From Alphaproteobacteria bacterium (GTDB taxonomy: Bacteria; Pseudomonadota; Alphaproteobacteria; M2410), in contig JAJFIN010000360.1 in NCBI GenBank assembly GCA_021774955.1, positions 1 to 13,900 of the forward strand: a stretch of 13,900 bases of DNA. Reading direction: 5' to 3'. The translations under genes were made by a program, and so were the position numbers. The notes under the pieces are model-generated. The model worked only from the letters and a program-made list of their open reading frames with translations. It did no database searches and was not told the origin of the DNA. The stretch's first letter is position 1, and each line of letters starts with the position of its first letter. Below, in pieces: positions 6,501 to 13,148 of this stretch.

Positions 6501-7847
6501 ATGTCTAACCAAACTACCGATAACGTTGATCGTGACACACGCCTGCGCTACATGCGGCTGGACAATGAAGCGTGCGAACAAATTCGCAATTTTTGGCCAA
6601 TTATCGAGCCGAAACTCGATGCCGTGCTAGATGGCTTTTATGCCCATGTCGGCCAAATTGGCAAACTCGCTGAGCTCGTTGGCGGGCAAGTGCCTCGTCT
6701 GAAAGCCGCCCAGCAATCTCATTGGGCGCATTTGTTTAGCGGCCGTTTTGACGACGCCTATATGCAAGGTATTCGTCGTATTGGCATGGCTCATAACATG
6801 ATTGGTCTTGAGCCACGTTGGTACATTGGCGCCTATAATTACATTCTCGATGAGTTGTTTGCCGTTGCCTTGACGTCAAAAGAAGTGCCTGCAAAGAACC
6901 GAGCAAAGCTTTTGTCAGCGATTACTTCTGCTGTCATGCTTGATATGGAAATGGCTATTTCCATTTACCAAGAAGCCATGTTGCTTGAGCGCGAAGAAAA
7001 ATCAAAGCAGCTTGACACTTCAATTCAGAACTTTGAGGTCAAAGCCGACCAATTGATCGCCTCCTTCGCGCAATCTTCTGAGCTGATGGAAACCACGGCT
7101 TCTAACTTGAAACAAACCGCCGGTCAGTCCTCTGAACAGGCAACGGCTGCCGGGGCTGCCGCTGAGGAAACATCTCAAAACGTCTCCATGGTCGCTGCCG
7201 CTGCCGAAGAAATGTCGGCGTCAATTGACGAGATTAATCGCCAAGTTGTTGAAGCAGCTACGATTTCTCGCGATGCCGTGACCCAAGCCGAAGAATCCGG
7301 CGAACAAGCACAGGTGCTCATCAAGTCCGGCGAGAAAATTACCCAAGTTGTCACGCTCATCCAAGACATTGCTGAGCAAACCAACCTGTTGGCGTTGAAT
7401 GCAACCATTGAAGCCGCCCGCGCTGGTGAAGCCGGCAAAGGTTTTGCGGTTGTCGCCAGTGAAGTCAAAGCCCTTGCTACGCAGACAGCAAAAGCAACCG
7501 GTGAAATCACAGAGCAAATTTCTGACATTCAACATGGCGCTAATAATTCCGCTGAAGCCATTGCCAACATTGGAACGGTCATTGGCCGGATCAATGAAAT
7601 CGCTTCCGGCATTTCAGCGGCAATGGAAGAGCAAAGCGCTGCCACGCAAGAAATCGTCGGTAATGTTCAACAAGCAGCAACGGGGACGACCGACGTTTCA
7701 GCCAATGTTGTTCATGTCGCCGAGGCCGCCCAATCGACCGAACAAGTGGCCGACACCAGCCTAAACGTTGCCAAAGATCTGGCCATCGCGGCCGGTGAAA
7801 TGAGAACCGAACTTACGTCCTTCTTTGATAACGTCCGAGCCGTTTAA
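6501..7847 (+). CDS. Globin-coupled methyl-accepting chemotaxis protein (HemAT-like)
   Basis: This 448-residue cytoplasmic chemoreceptor joins an N-terminal protoglobin-type sensor (about residues 15-165) to a signalling coiled coil (about 170-448). The sensor carries the globin-coupled-sensor signature RRIGMAHNMIGLEPRWYIGAY, in which His98 is the expected proximal heme ligand. The receptor tip is clear at about 288-326 (DIAEQTNLLALNATIEAARA, then AGKGFAVVASEVKALA). There is no transmembrane segment and no HAMP domain. By analogy with HemAT, it should bind heme, sense O2 (or another diatomic gas) and control CheA. The C-terminus (SFFDNVRAV) lacks the CheR/CheB-tethering pentapeptide. ATG at 6501 follows GAGGGG (6487-6492) at good spacing. 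An intrinsic terminator follows the stop, so it appears monocistronic. No che genes lie nearby. Confidence 0.94.
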   Translation: MSNQTTDNVDRDTRLRYMRLDNEACEQIRNFWPIIEPKLDAVLDGFYAHVGQIGKLAELVGGQVPRLKAAQQSHWAHLFSGRFDDAYMQGIRRIGMAHNMIGLEPRWYIGAYNYILDELFAVALTSKEVPAKNRAKLLSAITSAVMLDMEMAISIYQEAMLLEREEKSKQLDTSIQNFEVKADQLIASFAQSSELMETTASNLKQTAGQSSEQATAAGAAAEETSQNVSMVAAAAEEMSASIDEINRQVVEAATISRDAVTQAEESGEQAQVLIKSGEKITQVVTLIQDIAEQTNLLALNATIEAARAGEAGKGFAVVASEVKALATQTAKATGEITEQISDIQHGANNSAEAIANIGTVIGRINEIASGISAAMEEQSAATQEIVGNVQQAATGTTDVSANVVHVAEAAQSTEQVADTSLNVAKDLAIAAGEMRTELTSFFDNVRAV

Positions 7848-7872
7848 AACTAAAGATTGACCCCAAAATCTA

Positions 7873-7910
7873 GGCTCCTTGCTGCACAACGCAGCCGGGG
7901 GCCTTTTTTT
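7873..7910 (+). terminator. Intrinsic terminator after the chemoreceptor gene
   Basis: A GC-rich hairpin, GGCTCC-TT-GCTGC, loop ACAAC, GCAGC-C-GGGGGCC, is followed by seven T residues (7904-7910). It lies 25 bp after the chemoreceptor stop and before the end of the convergent hydrolase gene. Confidence 0.88.
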
Positions 7911-7949
7911 GGCTGGAATATCATGGGTTATTGGCGGGCTGGAAGTGGC

Positions 7950-8795
7950 TCAGGGCCTCAAAATCATGCCCTGGTGAGCGACAACGGAGCCCGGCCTTTT
8001 GGCTTCAAGCGCGCTGGCCACATTGTCCATAAACGCATCGTCGTGATCTGGGTCATGGTGAAACGCGACAAACTTTTTGACCCCGGCTGCATCGGCTAAG
8101 CGCACCCCTTCTTGCCAGGTCGAATGGCCGAAGCCAACAAAATCTGGGTATTCTTCGTCCGTATACATCGAATCGTAGATGAAAATATCGGCGTCCTTGA
8201 TCAGACCCAAAATATTTTTGTCCATCTGTTCTGGGTCATGCTCGGTATCGGTAATATAGCAAATCGATTTGCCGCCAAACTCGATCCGGTAGCCGGTCGC
8301 GCCATTGGGATGGTTGAGCTCAGTCGTCGCCACTTTAATACCGTCGCCCAAGTCCGTGGTCGCCCCACAATTGAAGTCTCTGAAATCAACCTTGGCCTCG
8401 AAGATCTCAACGTCAATCGGCAAAAGCGGCGTTTTCATTAGGTCTTCTAGGGCATTTTTGGTTGTTCGCCCACAGCAGCTAAGCGTCGCTGAATGCATGT
8501 GAAACCGACTGGCGGCGCAATAAAATGGTTTGAAAAACGGGAACCCGCAAACATGGTCCATGTGGCCATGAGTTAAGAATATATCAGCCTCAATCGGGTT
8601 CGACTTCATCAATTCATTGCCGAGATAACGGATGCCGGAACCGCCATCAAAAATAAGCAGCCGCTTCCCACATCTAACCTCAAGACACGAGGTGTTGCCG
8701 CCATATTTCTGGATCTCAGGCCCCGCGCAAGGGATAGAGCCACGGACGCCCCAAAACCGAACATAAAAGTTAGATTCTGTTTTTGCCGTGACCAT
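7950..8795 (-). CDS. Metallo-beta-lactamase-fold hydrolase, second gene of the operon
   Basis: This 281-residue MBL-fold protein starts with VRFWGVRGSIP (12-22) and YGGNTSCLEV (31-40), a signature of a bacterial MBL subfamily of unsettled function. The metal-site residues are THGHMDH at 75-81 (His76, His78, Asp80, His81), His162 in ELNHPNG, Asp183 in TDTEH, and His224 or the His246-His247 pair (FGHSTW; AFHHDPDHDD). All ligands for a dinuclear metal centre seem present, so it is probably an active phosphodiesterase or similar hydrolase; the substrate is unknown. It lacks a signal peptide. ATG at 8795 follows CGGAG, and only 14 bp separate it from the stop of the response regulator gene upstream, indicating one transcript. 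The pairing suggests a signalling-related job, perhaps degrading a nucleotide-type signal, but this is inference. Confidence 0.85.
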   Translation of the reverse strand: MVTAKTESNFYVRFWGVRGSIPCAGPEIQKYGGNTSCLEVRCGKRLLIFDGGSGIRYLGNELMKSNPIEADIFLTHGHMDHVCGFPFFKPFYCAASRFHMHSATLSCCGRTTKNALEDLMKTPLLPIDVEIFEAKVDFRDFNCGATTDLGDGIKVATTELNHPNGATGYRIEFGGKSICYITDTEHDPEQMDKNILGLIKDADIFIYDSMYTDEEYPDFVGFGHSTWQEGVRLADAAGVKKFVAFHHDPDHDDAFMDNVASALEAKRPGSVVAHQGMILRP

Positions 8796-8809
8796 TGTTC
8801 AAACTCCGA

Positions 8810-9496
8810 TCATGGCACCAGCTTGTAGCCACCGGGCTCGGTGATCAACAGCTCAGCGTTTGAAGGATCGCGTTCGATTTTTTGTCGAAGCCGGTAAATA
8901 TGCGTTTCAAGCGTATGTGTGGTAACGCCTGAATTGTAACCCCAAACCTCGTGCAACAGCACATCGCGGCCAACGACTTTGTCACCCGCGCGATAAAGGA
9001 ATTTGAGGATCGATGTTTCTTTTTCAGTAAGGCGAACTTTCTGTTCGTCGCTATCCAAAAGTAATTTCGCGCTCGGTTTAAAAGTATAAGGCCCGATCTT
9101 AAAGACCGCATCTTCGCTTTGTTCGTGGCTGCGCAGGTGCGACCGAATGCGGGCCAACAAAACGGCAAATTTAAAGGGCTTGGTGACATAATCATTGGCG
9201 CCCGCTTCGAGCCCCAAAATCGTGTCGGCATCGGTATCGGCGCCGGTCAACATGATGATCGGGCAATTGACGTTGTTCTTGCGCATAGTCCGGCAAATCT
9301 CGCGGCCATCGCAATCAGGCAAGCCGACATCGAGCAAAATAATGTCGTGCGGGCCGGCTTTGGCCTTTTCAAGTCCGCTTGCGCCGTCCACAGCGGTTTC
9401 AACCGCGAACTCATCATGCAGGGCAAATTGTTCATTGAGGGCATCGCGAAGCGATGCATCATCGTCCACCATTAGGATCTTTTTCGCAGAACTCAC
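8810..9496 (-). CDS. OmpR/PhoB-family response regulator
   Basis: The 228-residue protein has a receiver domain (about 5-120) and a winged-helix DNA-binding domain (about 130-228). The receiver shows the acidic pocket DDD at 11-13, phosphoacceptor Asp56 (LLDVGLP), switch Thr84 (MLTGADT) and Lys106 (VTKPF). The output domain shows RLTEKETSILKFLYRAGDKVV, then VWGYNSGVTTHTLETHIYRLRQKIE and the wing GGYKLVP. It is a transcription factor expected to act as a dimer when phosphorylated. The start is a GTG at 9496 with AAGGG a few bases upstream. No histidine kinase is adjacent, so it is an orphan in this window. It heads a two-gene operon with the MBL-fold hydrolase and diverges from ribA across 189 bp that includes a strong palindrome at 9557-9576, a possible autoregulatory site. 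Confidence 0.93.
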   Translation of the reverse strand: MSSAKKILMVDDDASLRDALNEQFALHDEFAVETAVDGASGLEKAKAGPHDIILLDVGLPDCDGREICRTMRKNNVNCPIIMLTGADTDADTILGLEAGANDYVTKPFKFAVLLARIRSHLRSHEQSEDAVFKIGPYTFKPSAKLLLDSDEQKVRLTEKETSILKFLYRAGDKVVGRDVLLHEVWGYNSGVTTHTLETHIYRLRQKIERDPSNAELLITEPGGYKLVP

Positions 9497-9556
9497 TTTT
9501 GGCCCTTTTTATGTCTCATCCAACCAGAGGATGACGTACTGGTGATCTGTCGCGAA

Positions 9557-9576
9557 CCTGGTCTATATAGGCCAGG
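9557..9576. promoter_or_regulatory. 20-bp near-perfect palindrome between the regulator gene and ribA
   Basis: CCTGGTCTATATAGGCCAGG is symmetrical except for one T/G pair of positions. It lies 60 bp from the response regulator start and 110 bp from the ribA start. The core CTATATAG could also serve as a -10-like element. Further CTGG/CCAG half-sites occur nearby (about 9578-9582 and 9599-9603). A repressor or activator site for one or both divergent genes is plausible. Confidence 0.5.
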
Positions 9577-9685
9577 CACTGGTTCCACGCTCGTGTTGCC
9601 AGTCACAATACAAGCATATTGGCGCAGACTTCTATCGCTTTAAATACGCATTTGCAGTTAAAAATCGAGTAAAGGTCACGAATTT

Positions 9686-10876
9686 ATGACTTCAGGCACG
9701 TTCAAACCCACAGCTTCGTCACCACTTGTGATCGTTGAACGTGCTGTCATGGATCTGCGGCGCGGTCTGCCGGTGGTTATATCGGGCGATGATGGCTGGT
9801 TTGAGCTGATTGCGGCCTCGGAACTTACCACCCCAAAAAATCTCGCCGAACTGAAAACCCTATCTGGCGGTAAGGTCGATTGCTTGATCACCCATCACCG
9901 GGCAACAACTTTGAAAATTAGACTTTATACGCCTGAGGCTGTGGCGATCTCTTTGCCCGATGGGCCTGAAGAGCCAGCGGTGACCCTCATCCGACACCTG
10001 GCCGACCCGGCAACGGATCTCGAAAATCCACTCAGCGGCCCCTTCAACGCCCGGCGTATTGCCATGTCGAGACCCCGCCTTCAGGGCATTAAACTGGTGA
10101 AACTTGCGGGCCTATTGCCTTCGGTATTGGCAGCACCTGTTGCCACCCCAGCAAAAGCTAAGACCTCTCCCGGCGCCTGGGCCGGAGAGCGCGGACTTCT
10201 GTGCATTAAGGCAGAAGATATCGAGGCCTATGAGGGCCAGTCTTCACGCGCCATGGCCCCCGCTCAGGACCCTTATACCGTCGATCTATCGATGGTTGCA
10301 GGCGCCAAGGTGCCACTGTCAAAAGCCGAGAAAACGCAGATTGTCGCCTTTCGCCCGCAAGGAGCCTTGGGCAGTGGCCCTGAGCATTTAGCCATTATTA
10401 TTGGCGAGATCGACGCCGACAAACCGGTATTGGTGCGCTTGCATTCTGAATGTTTTACCGGCGACCTTTTGGGATCACTGAAATGCGATTGCGGCGACCA
10501 ATTGCGCGGGGCTATCGAGCAAATTGCCAAAAGCGGGTCGGGTGTTCTGCTTTACCTCGCCCAAGAAGGGCGCGGCATCGGCCTGATGAACAAGCTTCGC
10601 GCCTATCACCTGCAGGACCTGGGCTTTGACACGGTCGAGGCCAATATCCGTTTGGGGTTTGATGTCGATGAGCGTCTATTTGAAGCTGCCGCAGAGATGT
10701 TGAAAAAGCTCAGTATAAAGACAATATCACTGATGACCAACAATCCAGACAAAGTCAGCCAGTTGGAACAATACGGCATTACGGTAAATAAGCGGGTGGC
10801 TCACAAGTTTCCCTCCAACCAGCACAACGAACATTACCTGGCAACAAAAGTCAAAAAGACCGGCCACCTGCTCTAG
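9686..10876 (+). CDS. ribA: GTP cyclohydrolase II with a degenerate N-terminal RibB-like region
   Basis: The C-terminal half (about 200-396) is GTP cyclohydrolase II, which opens GTP to 2,5-diamino-6-ribosylamino-4(3H)-pyrimidinone 5'-phosphate, the first step of riboflavin synthesis. Zinc ligands are Cys256, Cys267 and Cys269 (RLHSECFTGDLLGSLKCDCG). QEGRGIGLMNKLRAYHLQDLG at 293-313 is the substrate-site signature, and NPDK and NNEHYLATK follow as in E. coli RibA. The first ~190 residues (RAVMDLRRGLPVVI and following) resemble a worn DHBP-synthase (RibB) module and lack a recognisable DHBP-synthase active site. This layout is familiar in alphaproteobacterial RibA, so RibB must be encoded elsewhere. 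ATG at 9686 has AAAGG about 10 bases upstream. The end NHL-like tail is normal (KKTGHLL). It runs opposite to the response regulator operon. Confidence 0.93.
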   Translation: MTSGTFKPTASSPLVIVERAVMDLRRGLPVVISGDDGWFELIAASELTTPKNLAELKTLSGGKVDCLITHHRATTLKIRLYTPEAVAISLPDGPEEPAVTLIRHLADPATDLENPLSGPFNARRIAMSRPRLQGIKLVKLAGLLPSVLAAPVATPAKAKTSPGAWAGERGLLCIKAEDIEAYEGQSSRAMAPAQDPYTVDLSMVAGAKVPLSKAEKTQIVAFRPQGALGSGPEHLAIIIGEIDADKPVLVRLHSECFTGDLLGSLKCDCGDQLRGAIEQIAKSGSGVLLYLAQEGRGIGLMNKLRAYHLQDLGFDTVEANIRLGFDVDERLFEAAAEMLKKLSIKTISLMTNNPDKVSQLEQYGITVNKRVAHKFPSNQHNEHYLATKVKKTGHLL

Positions 10877-10894
10877 ACCCAGACGGTCGATCAA

Positions 10895-10911
10895 CCGGCA
10901 AAAATTGCCGG
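10895..10911. terminator. Short GC hairpin after ribA, possible weak terminator
   Basis: CCGGCAA-AAA-TTGCCGG is a perfect 7-bp stem 18 bp after the ribA stop. No T-run follows on either strand, so intrinsic termination would be inefficient. It may instead be an mRNA-end stabiliser or a binding site. Confidence 0.35.
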
Positions 10912-10971
10912 GCACAGTTCCAAAAATCCAATTAAAATACTCGTAAGTCATTGAATTTATTGGCTTCATTC

Positions 10972-10998
10972 TTGGCGTGTTTGTTGCTTTGTTATGCT
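10972..10998 (+). promoter_or_regulatory. Candidate sigma-70-type promoter for the repeat-bearing gene
   Basis: TTGGCG (10972-10977) and TATGCT (10993-10998) resemble -35 and -10 elements. The 15-base spacer is shorter than ideal. It lies just upstream of the gene at 11022, in an AT-richer stretch after the ribA hairpin. Confidence 0.3.
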
Positions 10999-11021
10999 TA
11001 AGCCCAGGATTGGAGAAAACC

Positions 11022-11840
11022 ATGCCCACCGTAAATCCGCTTTTTGCCGCGCACCAACACCAGGCTACCGCGCCGCACCGCGCGCAAAATATTGTCGAGC
11101 CTCAACGCGCGCAAAAAGCCACCGCGCCGCATCGCGCGCAAAAAGCAATTGACCAAATTGAAGTCAGAGCAGAAAAGCCTGAGAAGGACGGCAAGTTCAG
11201 CTTCGGAGATTTCTTCGACACCATCAATCCGTTGCAACATATCCCCGTACTCAATGTGGTTTATCGTCAACTCACCGGCGATACGATCGATACCGGCCCG
11301 CGCCTAGCCGGTGCTGCTTTGTTTGGGGGCGCCATTGGATTTGCAGCCAGCGTCGTCAATGCCGCATTCGATCAAGTGACCGGCAAAGATATCGGTGAGC
11401 ATGTGTGGGATTTTGCTTTTGGCCAAGGCGATCCGGACCAGGCCCCGACCAAATTGGCGGCCGTTGTCGATGAAAAGCCTGAAACACAAACTTCTCCACC
11501 CGCGCCTCAAATCCACAACAGCCCCTGGCCGACAAACGGCTTCGCGCAAACCTCCCCCCAACCGACATCATCGCTTTCCAGCACCCAAAGCACGTTGTCG
11601 ACAGCGCTTTCCCCCAATGTGCTTGATCTTCTAGCCCTTGAACTTGGCCAAACACCCTTGACCAAAGGCATGGTCACCATCGAGCCTACTGCAGCCAAGA
11701 AAGACCAACAAAAGCCAGCGCCATCACACCGCAGCAGCCCTCAAATGCCGTCAGATTTTCTTGAGCGTCTCAATTCATCGATCAATCAATACCAGACCAT
11801 GCAAGCTCAAAAAGACCGGCTTGTTAATGGCCAGTACTAA
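11022..11840 (+). CDS. Unrecognised protein with 9-residue repeats and a glycine-rich hydrophobic core
   Basis: The 272-residue product starts at the ATG at 11022, which has TGGAG six bases upstream; an earlier in-frame ATG at 10977 has no ribosome site and overlaps the candidate promoter. The N-terminus has three 9-residue units (TAPHRAQNI, VEPQRAQKA, TAPHRAQKA; residues 16-42). A compact middle region (about 58-135) contains FFDTINPLQHIPVLNVVYRQ and a Gly/Ala-rich hydrophobic stretch (RLAGAALFGGAIGFAASVVNAAF) that could be a membrane-associated or glycine-zipper helix. The C-terminal half is low-complexity, rich in Pro, Ser, Thr and Gln, ending in a short amphipathic helix (FLERLNSSINQYQTMQAQ). 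No signal peptide or catalytic motif is seen. The middle region looks like a conserved domain; I believe similar sequences occur in Rhodospirillales hypothetical proteins, but I assign no function. Confidence 0.8.
   Translation: MPTVNPLFAAHQHQATAPHRAQNIVEPQRAQKATAPHRAQKAIDQIEVRAEKPEKDGKFSFGDFFDTINPLQHIPVLNVVYRQLTGDTIDTGPRLAGAALFGGAIGFAASVVNAAFDQVTGKDIGEHVWDFAFGQGDPDQAPTKLAAVVDEKPETQTSPPAPQIHNSPWPTNGFAQTSPQPTSSLSSTQSTLSTALSPNVLDLLALELGQTPLTKGMVTIEPTAAKKDQQKPAPSHRSSPQMPSDFLERLNSSINQYQTMQAQKDRLVNGQY
11067..11147 (+). repeat. 27-bp tandem repeat, three units, inside a coding region
   Basis: Three in-frame 27-bp units run at 11067-11093, 11094-11120 and 11121-11147. Units 1 and 3 share the near-identical start ACCGCGCCGCA-CGCGCGCAAAA, differing by one base; unit 2 has diverged in its first half. 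They encode TAPHRAQNI, VEPQRAQKA and TAPHRAQKA. Copy number could vary between strains without breaking the frame. Confidence 0.85.
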
Positions 11841-11898
11841 TCGGAGTGCGCCGCAACGTTTGTTTCGCACAATCCCCAAATGGTCTTAAACTGCGCTT

Positions 11899-12408
11899 AT
11901 GAACATCATCGTCAAACCCAATCACACTGTTAGTTTCGGCTCAGAAACCTTTACCTGCACGCTCGGCCCTCGAGGCATTCTGCCCGCGGTTTCAAAGCGT
12001 GAGGGCGACGGCGCCACGCCCGCTGGCCTATGGCCGCTACGCGAGGTTTTTTACCGTTCCGATCGCTTGTCCTGCCCGCAATCCGTCCTCGCCACCACGC
12101 CCCTCACCCAAAACGATGGCTGGTGCGACGATCCCAGTCATAAGCTCTACAACAAGCTCATTTCACGGCCTTTTGAGGCCAGCCATGAACAATTGTGGCG
12201 CGAGGATCATCTCTACGACATCGTGGTCGTCTTAGGATTCAATGACAATCCACCCGAAAAAGGCTGCGGGAGTGCCATTTTTCTCCATATCGCTGCCCCT
12301 GACATGAGCCCGACGCGCGGCTGTGTCGGGCTAAAACAAGAAGACCTACTGGCAGTTATGCGCGCCATGACGCCAGACACCCAAATAGAAATTTTGTCCG
12401 ACGAATAA
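11899..12408 (+). CDS. YkuD / L,D-transpeptidase-domain protein without a signal peptide
   Basis: The 169-residue protein has the YkuD catalytic pattern near its C-terminus: FLHIAAPDMSPTRGCVGL at about 127-144, with a conserved His and the nucleophilic Cys in S/T-R-G-C-V. Upstream pieces also fit this COG3786-like short family: LGPRGILPAVSKREGDGATPAGLWPL and the DDPSHKLYNK segment. L,D-transpeptidases link or anchor peptidoglycan stems, but those act in the periplasm, and this sequence begins MNIIVKPNHTV with no signal peptide or membrane segment. The location and substrate are therefore open. ATG at 11899 is forced by an in-frame TAA four codons before it; no good Shine-Dalgarno sequence is visible. 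It follows the unknown gene by 58 bp and converges with yggS, with only 16 bp between stops. Confidence 0.87.
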   Translation: MNIIVKPNHTVSFGSETFTCTLGPRGILPAVSKREGDGATPAGLWPLREVFYRSDRLSCPQSVLATTPLTQNDGWCDDPSHKLYNKLISRPFEASHEQLWREDHLYDIVVVLGFNDNPPEKGCGSAIFLHIAAPDMSPTRGCVGLKQEDLLAVMRAMTPDTQIEILSDE

Positions 12409-12424
12409 CACCGTCACGCCTCAA

Positions 12425-13096
12425 TCAGATCGGCGACCGCTCACCAAAAATCGCCGTTCCGACCCGAACATGACTTGCCCCAAACGCTATCGCGGCTTCA
12501 AAGTCGGCACTCATTCCCATACTGAGGTTTTTAATATTGTTTCGTTTGGCCATTTTTTCCAGCAACATGAAGTGCAGCGCGGGCTCTTCGTCGACCGGTG
12601 GAATGCACATCAGGCCCTCGATTTGAAGCTCTAGCTGGTCACGGCACAGCGCCACAAAGGTGTCCACATCTTTCGGAAAAACGCCTGCTTTCTGCGCTTC
12701 TTCGCCAGTATTGACCTGGATGAACAGCTTCAAGCTTCGGTCTTGAGTAGCCATCTCAGAGGCCAATTTGCGCGCTAATTTTTCCCGGTCCAAGGTCTGG
12801 ATAACGTCGAACAGCGCCACCGCCTCTTTCACTTTGTTGGTCTGCAGCGGCCCGATCAGATGAAGCTCCACGCCATCATAGTCGGACTTCAAGGCTGGCC
12901 ATTTCTGTTGGGCTTCCTGCACACGGTTTTCCCCAAACACGCGATGGCCTGCCTTCAATACCGGCTCAATACGAGACCGGTCATGCACTTTCGAAACAGC
13001 CACAAGTGTGACCGGGTCAGAAACGCGTGCTGACGTTTCCACCGCCTTTTCGATTTTGTCTTTGACGTCAAGAAGATTTTGAGCGGGATCATTCAT
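12425..13096 (-). CDS. yggS: PLP-homeostasis protein YggS/PLPBP
   Basis: This 223-residue protein is the single-domain TIM-barrel PLP-binding protein (YggS, PROSC, YlmE family) that buffers pyridoxal 5'-phosphate and influences amino- and keto-acid balance; it has no established enzymatic reaction. The PLP lysine is Lys36 in VAVSKVH. FGENRVQEAQQKW, HLIGPLQTNK, VNTGEEAQKAGV, EGLMCIPP, LSMGMSADFEAAIAFGASHVRVGTAIFG are all family signatures, in order and intact. Length is normal. The ATG at 13096 is the obvious start by family alignment; the ribosome site is weak. It diverges from the ThiE-like gene across 52 bp and converges with the YkuD gene. Both yggS and the ThiE-like gene relate to cofactors, but I see no direct functional link. 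Confidence 0.94.
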   Translation of the reverse strand: MNDPAQNLLDVKDKIEKAVETSARVSDPVTLVAVSKVHDRSRIEPVLKAGHRVFGENRVQEAQQKWPALKSDYDGVELHLIGPLQTNKVKEAVALFDVIQTLDREKLARKLASEMATQDRSLKLFIQVNTGEEAQKAGVFPKDVDTFVALCRDQLELQIEGLMCIPPVDEEPALHFMLLEKMAKRNNIKNLSMGMSADFEAAIAFGASHVRVGTAIFGERSPI

Positions 13097-13148
13097 GGCA
13101 TTTGTGATAGTGATTGCATCTGCTCAAACCGTCTAAACAGCTAGGCCC

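Noticed and set aside
7175..7535. Frames antisense to the chemoreceptor signalling domain
   Set aside because: They are mirror products of the repetitive Ala/Glu coding sequence, with no start signals.
11067..11147. CRISPR-like array from the regularly spaced repeats
   Set aside because: The units are contiguous 27-bp in-frame repeats with no spacers, inside a coding region.
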